Notes under the pieces: model-generated
The model's database searches: none
Told to the model about the DNA's origin: nothing
Seen by the model: the letters and a program-made list of their open reading frames with translations, nothing else
NCBI RefSeq assembly: GCF_030817595.1
Contig: NZ_JAUSZN010000001.1
Coordinates: 2,116,001 to 2,180,000, forward strand
Source: Neobacillus niacini
Lineage (GTDB): Bacteria > Bacillota > Bacilli > Bacillales > Cytobacillaceae
Length of the DNA: 64,000 nucleotides
Direction of reading: 5' to 3'
Translations under genes and position numbers: made by a program
Part shown: positions 36,023-44,300 of the stretch, one piece after another
How positions within the stretch are numbered: the stretch's first letter is position 1
Layout of the letters: each line of letters opens with the position of its first letter

Positions 36023-36095
36023 AACAAAACCCCCTTAATAAATTTTTCATCCCAGAAATCTTTTAGCTTCGCTTCGGTCACTATAAAGAATCACT

Positions 36096-36127
36096 CTTAG
36101 CATGGAGGTATCTACCACCATGCTAAG
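36096..36127 (-). other. Intercistronic hairpin in the 4-hydroxybenzoate operon
   Basis: Perfect ten-base arms at 36096-36105 and 36118-36127 between the tautomerase and dioxygenase genes. No T run follows, so an mRNA-processing or stability role is more likely than termination. Confidence 0.55.
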
Positions 36128-36130
36128 GTC

Positions 36131-36355
<225 letters not shown>

Positions 36356-36380
36356 GAAAATCCCCTCTATTTACAAATTT

Positions 36381-37163
36381 CTAGTCAGTAACTGTAAATG
36401 ACACTTCACCAAAACCATCAAATTTTCCGGTTACGATATCGCCAAAGTTCAACTTAACAGCAGCCGTAATGCCGCCAGTTAGGATCACGTCACCCTTCTT
36501 TACCTTGTCACCCTTCCTTGCCAGCATATTTGCCAGCATCGCGACAGAATGGGCGGGGTGTCCTAGGACAGCAGCTCCTGCACCCAATTCCTTGATTTCA
36601 CCATTAATCGAAAGCGTTGCGCCGACAAGGTCCAGTTCAAATTGTTCCGGTTTTTTCAAGGCTGTTCCAAACACAACCCGTGATGTTGATGCATTGTCCG
36701 CAATCACATCCGGCAACGTAAATTGGAAGTTTTCATAACGGCTGTCGATGATTTCCAATGCCGGAAGAACGTATTCCGTTTTCGCAAGAACCTGTGCCCC
36801 GGTTATTCCAGGACCCTCAAGATCTTCCCCCATCACAAAAGCAACTTCTGCCTCTACTTTCGGATGAATCACATCACTTAAGCGAACTTTGCCGCCATTT
36901 TCAATCAACATATAATCGAAAACATATCCATAGATAGGCTCTTCAATGCCCATTTGCTTCATTTTGGCAAAGCTTGTTAAGCCCATCTTAGGACCAACAA
37001 TTCTTCTTCCTTCATTTAATTTGCGGTTTACGATTTCTTGTTGAACAAGATAGGCTTCCTCCACCGTCAAATCCGGCTTCAGGCTCACAGTAACCTTCGG
37101 AACTTCACGCCTTTCTTCCTCCGCTGAAACGAGGTAATTGGCAATTTCCTTATATTGACTCAT
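36381..37163 (-). CDS. 4-oxalocrotonate decarboxylase (2-oxo-3-hexenedioate decarboxylase)
   Basis: 260 residues. It belongs to the FAH-fold hydratase/decarboxylase family. Features that match the decarboxylase (DmpH/XylI) rather than the hydratase are KMGLTSFAKMKQMG, EIIDSRYENF, GAGAAVLGHPAHSVAMLAN and TGGITAAVKL. Metal ligands are in HPKVEAEVAF. The product is 2-hydroxypenta-2,4-dienoate, the substrate of the enzyme encoded next door. The two proteins usually form a complex, which fits the 18-base spacing. Confidence 0.92.
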   Translation of the reverse strand: MSQYKEIANYLVSAEEERREVPKVTVSLKPDLTVEEAYLVQQEIVNRKLNEGRRIVGPKMGLTSFAKMKQMGIEEPIYGYVFDYMLIENGGKVRLSDVIHPKVEAEVAFVMGEDLEGPGITGAQVLAKTEYVLPALEIIDSRYENFQFTLPDVIADNASTSRVVFGTALKKPEQFELDLVGATLSINGEIKELGAGAAVLGHPAHSVAMLANMLARKGDKVKKGDVILTGGITAAVKLNFGDIVTGKFDGFGEVSFTVTD

Positions 37164-37181
37164 TAATAATTCTCCTCCGTT

Positions 37182-37958
37182 CTAAAAATGCACGCTTACC
37201 TGCCCAATGTGTGCGAATCTTGCCGTAAATGTATCTCCGGCACGCGCTTCTACCGCTGCCGATAAGGCTCCTGAGAGAATCACTTCACCAGCACGCAATG
37301 GAATATCAAATTCAGACAATTTATTAGCCAACCATGCTACACAATTGGCTGGATTGCCTAATGCTGCCGCTCCAACCCCAGTATTGATTAACTCGCCATT
37401 TTTGTAAAAAGCCATCCCGATAAGCTCTAGTTCGACATCTTCGACCTTCACTGGCTTGCCTCCAAGAACATAAAACCCAGACGAAGCATTATCTGCAACT
37501 GTATCTGCTAGCTTTATCTTCCAATCCTTTACTCTACTATCAACGATTTCAAGCGCTGGAACAATATACTCGGTTGCCTGAAGAACATCTAGAGCAGTAA
37601 GATTCGGTCCACGTAATTCCTTTTTTAAAATAAAGGCAATCTCCGCTTCTACCTTTGGCTGTAACACTTTCTCGGTGGAAATAAAACCTCCGTTTTCAAC
37701 CACCATGCTGTCTAATAGGTGTCCATAATCCGGCTCATCAACACCCAATAGATTCTGCATGGCCAGGGAAGTTAATCCAATCTTTTTTCCTACAATTTTC
37801 TGTCCTTGTTCTATCTTTTTCTTTATGTTTTCTAGCTGAACATAATAGGCTTCCTTTACGGTCAGCTCAGAATCAATAGAAGTAAGCGGTATAATTCCAA
37901 CTCGAGTGGACTCTGCTTCTGCCAGGTTTCTTGCAAACTCTTCTATTTTACTTGTCAA
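37182..37958 (-). CDS. 2-hydroxypenta-2,4-dienoate hydratase
   Basis: 258 residues, paralogue of the next gene but with hydratase (DmpE/XylJ) features: KKIGLTSLAMQNLLGVDEPDYG, LQPKVEAEIAFIL, EIVDSRVKDWK, VADNASSGF and GAGAAALGNPANCVAWLAN. It adds water to 2-hydroxypenta-2,4-dienoate to give 4-hydroxy-2-oxovalerate. The aldolase and acetaldehyde dehydrogenase that would finish the pathway are not in this window. Confidence 0.92.
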   Translation of the reverse strand: MTSKIEEFARNLAEAESTRVGIIPLTSIDSELTVKEAYYVQLENIKKKIEQGQKIVGKKIGLTSLAMQNLLGVDEPDYGHLLDSMVVENGGFISTEKVLQPKVEAEIAFILKKELRGPNLTALDVLQATEYIVPALEIVDSRVKDWKIKLADTVADNASSGFYVLGGKPVKVEDVELELIGMAFYKNGELINTGVGAAALGNPANCVAWLANKLSEFDIPLRAGEVILSGALSAAVEARAGDTFTARFAHIGQVSVHF

Positions 37959-37974
37959 CTGTCTTACACCCTTT

Positions 37975-39438
37975 CTATAGTTTAATCGTTATATTTGATA
38001 ATTCTGAGTAGAAATCAATGCTATGCATGCCGCCAGTTCTTCCGATACCACTATTTTTCATTCCGCCGAATGGGGTACGAAGATCGCGTAAGAACCAAGT
38101 ATTGACCCAGATAATTCCCGCTTCAATTTGATGAGCAACACGGTGGGCACGTCTTAAATCATTGGTCCAGATGGTCGCACTTAAACCATAATGGCTATCG
38201 TTCGCCTGCACAATCACTTCTTCTTCCATATCAAATGGCATAACCGTCACGACAGGTCCAAATATTTCTTCACGAACACAACGGGAATTCCGGTCCAAAC
38301 CAGTAATAATCGTCGGCTCTAAATAATAACCTTTCTCGAATCCTTCTGGACGTTTACCGCCTGTAAGAATGTTCGCACCATCATTTCGAGCAATCTCAAT
38401 ATAGCTATTTACACGATCATAATGTTCCTTACTGATTAATGCGCCAACCTTTGTATCTTCATTTTCCGGCTGACCAACTTTTAGTGTTTTTACTTTTTCA
38501 ACAAATTTCTTTAAGAATTCTTCATAGGCCGGACGTTCTACGTAAATACGTGAACCGCATAAGCAAACTTCACCTTGGTTAATGAAACTAGACTTAATCG
38601 TCGTTTCAACGACTTCATTTAGGTCTGAGTCGGCAAAAATAATATTTGGATTTTTACCGCCTAATTCAAACGATAGTTTTTTCAATGAACTAGCTGCTGC
38701 TTTCATAATTGCAGAACCTGTTCCTGGTTCACCGATAAAAGAAATTGCATCGATATCTGGATGTTCTGAAATGGCACCGCCGGCAGAATTCGGACCGAAA
38801 CCATGAACTAGATTGACAACACCATCTGGTACACCAGCTTCCTTACAAATCTCCATTAACAGTGTTGCGGTCATGGGTGTCCACTCAGCTGGTTTAATAA
38901 CAGCAGTGTTCCCCATCGCAAGACAAGGTGCTAATTTCCAAGTAAGTAATAGTAATGGCAGGTTCCAAGGTTTGATGATACCAACAACCCCCACCGGACG
39001 GCGGTAAGAATAATGAATGGCTTGGTCATCCTGCTGATTTGCATCCGTGTTAACAGAAATCATATAATCAGCAAAAAAGTGGAAGTTGTACGCTGCCCGC
39101 GGAATATCGATGCTATTTGCCAACCAAAATGGTTTACCTGTATCCAAGGATTCTAAGCGGGCAAATTCCTCTTGCCTTTCTAGGATCAAGTCACCGATAC
39201 GGCGAAGAATTTTCGAACGTTCTCCTGTTGTGATATTTTTCCACTTTCCATTTAATGCCCTGCGAGCTGCGGCTACTGCATAATCTACTTCTTCTTTTCC
39301 GCCTTCTGCAACCGTTCCTAATACTTCTTCTGTGGCTGGATTAATATTTTCGAATGATTTTTTATTTTGAGATTCAACGAACTGCCCATTAATGAAGTGT
39401 AAGCAATTAATCGCTTTTACTTTTGTTTCTACTTGCAT
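37975..39438 (-). CDS. Aldehyde dehydrogenase, probable 2-hydroxymuconate-6-semialdehyde dehydrogenase
   Basis: 487 residues from ATG 39438, which has AGGAGG nine bases upstream; the ATG-less extension to 39480 is rejected. Standard NAD aldehyde dehydrogenase: GIIKPWNLPL, SFIGEPGTGSAIM, catalytic Glu in FELGGKNP and Cys in NQGEVCLCGSRI, ending WVNTWFLRDLRTPFGGMKNSG. That C-terminus is close to the DmpC/XylG muconic semialdehyde group. It is the first gene of the 4-hydroxybenzoate operon and is preceded by palindromes that may bind the divergent IclR regulator. Confidence 0.92.
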   Translation of the reverse strand: MQVETKVKAINCLHFINGQFVESQNKKSFENINPATEEVLGTVAEGGKEEVDYAVAAARRALNGKWKNITTGERSKILRRIGDLILERQEEFARLESLDTGKPFWLANSIDIPRAAYNFHFFADYMISVNTDANQQDDQAIHYSYRRPVGVVGIIKPWNLPLLLLTWKLAPCLAMGNTAVIKPAEWTPMTATLLMEICKEAGVPDGVVNLVHGFGPNSAGGAISEHPDIDAISFIGEPGTGSAIMKAAASSLKKLSFELGGKNPNIIFADSDLNEVVETTIKSSFINQGEVCLCGSRIYVERPAYEEFLKKFVEKVKTLKVGQPENEDTKVGALISKEHYDRVNSYIEIARNDGANILTGGKRPEGFEKGYYLEPTIITGLDRNSRCVREEIFGPVVTVMPFDMEEEVIVQANDSHYGLSATIWTNDLRRAHRVAHQIEAGIIWVNTWFLRDLRTPFGGMKNSGIGRTGGMHSIDFYSELSNITIKL

Positions 39439-39521
39439 GTCCTGATTCCTCCTAATTGGAAAAATTTTATTAATATTCACAATTTGATGGTAACGCTTCC
39501 GAGTTTCACATACAACGCTTG

Positions 39522-39540
39522 TGTTGCTCTATATGCAACA
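39522..39540. promoter_or_regulatory. Palindromic operator candidate in the divergent aromatic-operon promoter
   Basis: TGTTGC (39522-39527) and GCAACA (39535-39540) around seven bases, about 85 bases upstream of the aldehyde dehydrogenase start and 135 upstream of the IclR gene. Confidence 0.5.
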
Positions 39541-39641
39541 AGTATGAAGAATTTTAAAATAAATTTTAATAGTTCAAATTATTTTAATTTTCCCTTTTCT
39601 TTTAAAAAACTTTCTGCTATATTGCGTACTATAGAACAACA

Positions 39642-39662
39642 TTGTTTTCTATTTTGAAACAA
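39642..39662. promoter_or_regulatory. Second palindrome next to the IclR start
   Basis: TTGTTT (39642-39647) and AAACAA (39657-39662) around nine bases, ending 13 bases before the chosen start of the regulator. It could serve for autoregulation. Confidence 0.4.
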
Positions 39663-39675
39663 GGATGTGAGTCAC

Positions 39676-40452
39676 TTGGAAATTAAAAATCAGGAAGATC
39701 AATATCTTTCCTCTGTTAAGAATGCGCTAAGAATATTAAAAAGCTTTACGATGGATGAGCCTGAAAAAAAAGTTAGTGATATTTCGACCTCACTTGGACT
39801 TAATAAAAGCACGGTTAGCCGAACGATGGCAACACTGGCTAGTGAAGGCTTTGTTCACAAAGACCCTGAAACGAAAAAATATAGTCTTGGCCTCTCACTT
39901 CTATCGTTAAGCAGTATCGTGAATAGTAATACAGATGTTTACCGAGAATCTTACCCAGTTTTAAACCGGCTTGTTGAAAACCTTGGTGAAACCGCTCATA
40001 TTTCTGTTATAGATAAACTAGAAGTTATTTATTTACAAAAAGTAGAATGTAATCATCCCGTAAGATTCTTAACCCATGTTGGCAGACGTAATCCTCCACA
40101 CTGTACAAGCTCCGGTAAAGTGCTGCTTGCCTATGCAGATGAGGAACTGGTTAACGCAGTCCTCGAACAAGGCTTAGAAAAATACACAAAAAATACGATT
40201 ACAGACCCTGATAAACTCCTTGCTAATTTAAAAGAAATTAAGAAAAATGGATATTCTACTAGTTTTGAAGAGCTAAATGAGGGAGTAAATTCCATTGCTG
40301 CACCCGTTTACGATTATAGAGGTAAAGTGATTGCAGCCTTGTCAGTTGTCGGACCGAAACAAAGAATTCAATCTCATAAGGTTCAAGGTTTTGCCAAGAA
40401 AATAATAGCCGCTGCCAAGGAAGTCTCAGAACGAATGGGATACAGAGGCTAA
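39676..40452 (+). CDS. IclR family regulator of the 4-hydroxybenzoate operon
   Basis: 258 residues. N-terminal winged helix (KVSDISTSLGLNKSTVSRTMATLASEGFV), then the IclR effector domain (PPHCTSSGKVLLAY, GVNSIAAPVYDYRG). It is divergent from the aldehyde dehydrogenase-led operon and heads a two-gene plus-strand unit with the amidohydrolase, so it probably controls both. The start is taken as TTG 39676 with AAGGA ten bases upstream; the GTG at 39667 lies inside that site. Confidence 0.9.
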   Translation: MEIKNQEDQYLSSVKNALRILKSFTMDEPEKKVSDISTSLGLNKSTVSRTMATLASEGFVHKDPETKKYSLGLSLLSLSSIVNSNTDVYRESYPVLNRLVENLGETAHISVIDKLEVIYLQKVECNHPVRFLTHVGRRNPPHCTSSGKVLLAYADEELVNAVLEQGLEKYTKNTITDPDKLLANLKEIKKNGYSTSFEELNEGVNSIAAPVYDYRGKVIAALSVVGPKQRIQSHKVQGFAKKIIAAAKEVSERMGYRG

Positions 40453-40475
40453 TTTTATTAAAAGGAGCTTATCAT

Positions 40476-41411
40476 ATGCATGACTTTCATACTCATTTTA
40501 TTCCGTCAGATGTTATTACCTGGCTACAGGATAACAAGGAACAGGTAAATGCCAAATGGATTAGAAAAGAAGAAAACAAAGATGAGTTTTTATTTATAAA
40601 CGAAAAATGGGGCTTTGAACTAAAAAAAGCCTTTATTGATAGCGAACTCTACTTAACACAACAGGAAAGCGCGGGTGTAACTCATTCTGTTGTTTCTCCC
40701 ATCCCACAGCTTTTCCTTTACGATTTTCATGATGAAATTTCAACCGATATTTCAAACGTTTACAATCATTCATTGGCACAGTGGTCTAAATCAGCACCTC
40801 AGAGAATCTCAGCATTAGGCACCGTACCCCTTACCAACCCAGACAAAGCAGCCCAAGTCTTACAAAATGCCATGAATCTTGGATTAAAAGGAGTCATTAT
40901 CGGTCCTGGTCTTCCAGGTCAGATGTTATCAGACGATTTTTTCTCACCATTTTTTGAAGAAGCGAATCGCCAGAAAGCAATCGTCTTTATCCATCCATTG
41001 TTGTGTGAAGACCCTCGATTAAATAGAAGAATGATGCCCAATTTAATAGGGGTGCCATGGGAAACAACTGTTTGTGCAACGGACATTTTATTAAGCGGTT
41101 TGATTGACCGGTTTCCAAACGTAAAAATCCTGTTTGCCCATGGCGGCGGTTTTCTACCTTATCAAATCGGCCGCCTGGATAAAGGTTATGAACAGTGGAA
41201 ACTTGTATCTTCCAACCTTACGGCGCCGCCATCTGAATACTTGAAACGCTTTTGGTATGACACCGTATTGTGGAATAAAGAAAGTATGGATTTTCTCGTT
41301 AAAGCAGTTGGGACAGACCGGGTTGTTCCTGGATCTGATTATCCTTTTGATCTGTCTGTATGGCCTCCGGCTGAGAAATATCAAGTGGGATCACATTCTT
41401 TACTAGGTTAA
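40476..41411 (+). CDS. Amidohydrolase family 2 protein, probable 5-carboxy-2-hydroxymuconate-6-semialdehyde decarboxylase
   Basis: 311 residues beginning MHDFHTHFIP, the metal-binding HxH of the ACMSD-type amidohydrolases. Further ligands are in VFIHPLLCED, LFAHGGGFLPYQIGRLD and VPGSDYPFD. Most members are non-oxidative decarboxylases of aromatic or muconic acids. In protocatechuate 2,3-cleavage the ring product must lose a carboxyl group to give 2-hydroxymuconate semialdehyde, and an enzyme of this type does so (praH, from memory). AAGGAG lies eight bases before the ATG. The gene is 23 bases after the IclR gene. Confidence 0.85.
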   Translation: MHDFHTHFIPSDVITWLQDNKEQVNAKWIRKEENKDEFLFINEKWGFELKKAFIDSELYLTQQESAGVTHSVVSPIPQLFLYDFHDEISTDISNVYNHSLAQWSKSAPQRISALGTVPLTNPDKAAQVLQNAMNLGLKGVIIGPGLPGQMLSDDFFSPFFEEANRQKAIVFIHPLLCEDPRLNRRMMPNLIGVPWETTVCATDILLSGLIDRFPNVKILFAHGGGFLPYQIGRLDKGYEQWKLVSSNLTAPPSEYLKRFWYDTVLWNKESMDFLVKAVGTDRVVPGSDYPFDLSVWPPAEKYQVGSHSLLG

Positions 41412-41416
41412 AAAAG

Positions 41417-41452
41417 AACTCCGGCATAGTTTTCATATGGCGGAGTTTTTCT
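41417..41452 (+). terminator. Terminator of the IclR-amidohydrolase unit
   Basis: Arms AACTCCG (41417-41423) and CGGAGTT (41441-41447) followed by TTTTTCTT on the plus strand, five bases after the amidohydrolase stop. Confidence 0.82.
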
Positions 41453-41582
41453 TCTGCTATAAATCTCTAAAACACAATATCAGAACTCTTTCATTTGAGA
41501 AGATTACTAATATATAATGGATTAATCTCCTCAAAAAAACAGTAACGCTAGATAAAAAGAACTTTTTCTTCCAAGTGGCCAA

Positions 41583-42836
41583 CTATTGTTTAATGATGAG
41601 CGGTGCTTTAATTACATCTCGAATTTTAGCTGCAGGGAGACCATTTTCAATAAGTTGTACCATTACTTTCATATAGCGATGAATATGGTGAAAATATTTC
41701 TTATAGCCCGCGCAAAGATAGTTTAATCCAGGTTCTCCATTGGGAGCTTTTAAGAAACGGTGTTTTGGGCATTCACCATTGCAGGCAAATCGGACCTCAC
41801 AATTTTGGCATACTTGTGGAAGCGAGGTTTCTTTACTTCTTCCGAATTCTACCTGTCTTTCAGAATGGATCATATCTTCCGGCCTATCTGTCATGATATT
41901 TCCAATGCGATATTCAGGATACACATAATGATCACAAGAATATACATCCCCGTTGTGTTCAACCGTCACTGCTTTACCGCACTGCTTTGAGAACACACAG
42001 ATGGATGAAGGCAGTCCGAGCCATGATTCAAGAGCCCACTCAAAATTCATAATATTGATTGAACCAATGTCATTCCTAACCCATTCTTCAAAAATCTCAA
42101 TTAAAAAATCCCCATACTGTTCAGATTCCACGGTCCATGGTGAAACAGCCGGCTCTTGTTCAACATGTTTTAAGGAAGGAGGTGTTGCATGCCTTAATCC
42201 TAAACTAATAGCTAATTCGTCCGGAATTCTTTCCACAATTGGTATAAATTGAACAAACTGGATTCCATATTCCTTTATAAACTTATATACCTCTTTTGGC
42301 CGCCTGGCTGATTCCCTGGTGACGCATAAAAGGATATTATATTGGACTTCATATTTTTGTAATAGTTTTAAGCCCTTCATGACCCTGGAGAAGGAGGGCC
42401 TCCCTCCACGGTCAACCCGGTAACGGTCATGAATTTCCTGAGGTCCATCCATACTAATACCAACAAGAAAATTATGTTCTTTTAAAAAGATACACCAGTC
42501 ATCATCCAATAGGGTTCCGTTTGTTTGCAGGGAATTAACGATTGTTTTGTTCCCTGCATATTGGTGCTGCAGTTCTACTATACGATGGAAATAATCTAGT
42601 CCCATCAGAGTCGGTTCACCGCCATGCCAAACAAACTGTATTTCTGGTATATCCTGTGAGGTTATATACTTTTCGATATATGATTCTAATACTCTATCAG
42701 ACATGCAAAAATTATTTTTCGGTTGAAAAAGAACTTCCTTTTCCGTGTAAAAGCAATACTCACAGTTAAGATTGCAGATTGGACCAATTGGCTTTGCCAG
42801 CATATGATATCCTGATCCAATTTTTTCTAGGTTCAA
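41583..42836 (-). CDS. Radical SAM anaerobic-type sulfatase maturating enzyme (anSME)
   Basis: 417 residues; TTG start at 42836 with AAAGGAG eight bases upstream. The radical SAM cluster is CNLNCEYC at residues 21-28. A C-terminal SPASM domain (CVFSKQCGK, DVYSCDHYVYPEYRIGN, CQNCEVRFACNGECPKHRF) should bind two more iron-sulfur clusters. The enzyme oxidises a sulfatase Cys or Ser to formylglycine. Its target is surely the sulfatase of the same unit, which has the Cys-type motif. A 100-base gap separates it from the MFS transporter gene upstream. Confidence 0.93.
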   Translation of the reverse strand: MNLEKIGSGYHMLAKPIGPICNLNCEYCFYTEKEVLFQPKNNFCMSDRVLESYIEKYITSQDIPEIQFVWHGGEPTLMGLDYFHRIVELQHQYAGNKTIVNSLQTNGTLLDDDWCIFLKEHNFLVGISMDGPQEIHDRYRVDRGGRPSFSRVMKGLKLLQKYEVQYNILLCVTRESARRPKEVYKFIKEYGIQFVQFIPIVERIPDELAISLGLRHATPPSLKHVEQEPAVSPWTVESEQYGDFLIEIFEEWVRNDIGSINIMNFEWALESWLGLPSSICVFSKQCGKAVTVEHNGDVYSCDHYVYPEYRIGNIMTDRPEDMIHSERQVEFGRSKETSLPQVCQNCEVRFACNGECPKHRFLKAPNGEPGLNYLCAGYKKYFHHIHRYMKVMVQLIENGLPAAKIRDVIKAPLIIKQ

Positions 42837-42938
42837 TTCATCATCTCCTTTGTTATGAATTGTGTATTATTCACTGCGAATTTACCTGCTATAAACCCAT
42901 ACACATGGAATGATTTTCTAACTGTTCCGAAAAGCTCT

Positions 42939-44201
42939 TTATACAGTAATACTAGTTCCATAATCTTCTGAAATCTTACTAGATACTTTTACTGGTGCAG
43001 TTTCCTTGAGTAAAAAGGATAACAAGAAGAATACAACTGCCGTCCCGCTCGCAAGCCATAACGGTGTGTACAAACTAAACTTATCAGCAAGGATTCCAGC
43101 AATCACAGGGCCAGCTGTCCCCCCGATGATTTCTCCGGTAAGAACAACACATGCGATCGCAGTTGCAGCAAATATCCTAGGAACGGACTCTGACGGTATG
43201 ATGGCAAGATAGAGCGGCTGTGCACCAAACCCAATGGTAAGAACAAAAATAGAAATAGCTAATAGAGCAAAGTTTGTATGGAAAGCTGCCACTGAAAGCG
43301 GAAGTAAAATAGCGATTAATGTTGCTGGAACAATGATCGTCTTTCTACCAACTCTATCAGATAAAAACGGCAGAAGAAATTGCCAAACGAACATACCAAT
43401 CCCCATGATCCCTAAAATGGCTCCATATTGTGCTTCACTATAGTTCGAAACACCTGATAAAAATAGCGGCATGAAACTGGTAAATACTAATAGGTACATC
43501 ATGTAAAAAATGGACATCAGCATACTGACCCAAACATTCCGGGTTTTAAATACACTTTTATATTCCTGAAACGTTGGTTTTACTTTTTTGTGGACAGTAC
43601 CTTGGCCGATATTAAAATTTGGCTCTTTCATATAAAACATTAGTATCACAGCTAGAACGATCCCCGGAATGGCCAAAGCAAAAAACGAATATCGCCAATT
43701 TGTTGCAGCTGCGATTGCCACGACGATTACAGGAGCAAGAGCATTCCCCAATAATGCGCCCGAACCCTGGATTAATCCCAGATTCGATCCCCTTCTTTTA
43801 GGCGTTGATTCCGCCATCATGGTAGACTGAACCAACGGAATAACTGGCCCCTCTGTAACTCCCATCAATAAACGAACTAGAATAAGTGAACCAAGCCCGG
43901 CAACTAACCCTGAAGTAAAGGTGGCGATGGAAAAACCAAGAATAAAAATGATTAACGTGAGTTTCTTTTTGCCAATAAAATCTGAAACACTAGCAAAAAG
44001 TAAGGTTGAGAACCCCCAGGCAATGCTCGTAGCCCCAACAATCATTCCCATTTGAGTATTACTCAAATCTAACTCCTCAGCTACAAATGGAAACAAATAG
44101 ATAATACTTAACCTGTCCATAAAAACAAGACCAAAGATCAAAAATAAAAGAATAAGCAGGTTATTTTCATACCTAAAAAATGATTGGTTTTTTTTACTCA
44201 C
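42939..44201 (-). CDS. MFS transporter, possibly for an organic anion
   Basis: 420 residues with twelve hydrophobic segments, GTG start. The loop SDFIGKKKL between helices 2 and 3 and SDRVGRKT between 8 and 9 are the MFS signature. Overall it looks like the anion:cation symporter or sugar/aromatic acid groups of the superfamily. It lies between the sulfatase and its maturase, so it may import the alcohol or phenol freed by desulfation. Substrate unknown. Confidence 0.87.
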   Translation of the reverse strand: MSKKNQSFFRYENNLLILLFLIFGLVFMDRLSIIYLFPFVAEELDLSNTQMGMIVGATSIAWGFSTLLFASVSDFIGKKKLTLIIFILGFSIATFTSGLVAGLGSLILVRLLMGVTEGPVIPLVQSTMMAESTPKRRGSNLGLIQGSGALLGNALAPVIVVAIAAATNWRYSFFALAIPGIVLAVILMFYMKEPNFNIGQGTVHKKVKPTFQEYKSVFKTRNVWVSMLMSIFYMMYLLVFTSFMPLFLSGVSNYSEAQYGAILGIMGIGMFVWQFLLPFLSDRVGRKTIIVPATLIAILLPLSVAAFHTNFALLAISIFVLTIGFGAQPLYLAIIPSESVPRIFAATAIACVVLTGEIIGGTAGPVIAGILADKFSLYTPLWLASGTAVVFFLLSFLLKETAPVKVSSKISEDYGTSITV

Positions 44202-44234
44202 AACTACACCCCTTTATTGAATTAATAAAGTACT

Positions 44235-44270
44235 GCATGGGAGCCCTCCATCCATTAGGCTATCCCATGC
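44235..44270 (-). terminator. Hairpin between sulfatase and MFS genes
   Basis: Eight-base arms GCATGGGA (44235-44242) and TCCCATGC (44263-44270). The tail on the minus strand is only moderately T-rich, so partial termination is likely. Confidence 0.5.
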
Positions 44271-44300
44271 GCTTTTATCGATTTTAATTAAAGTAAATCA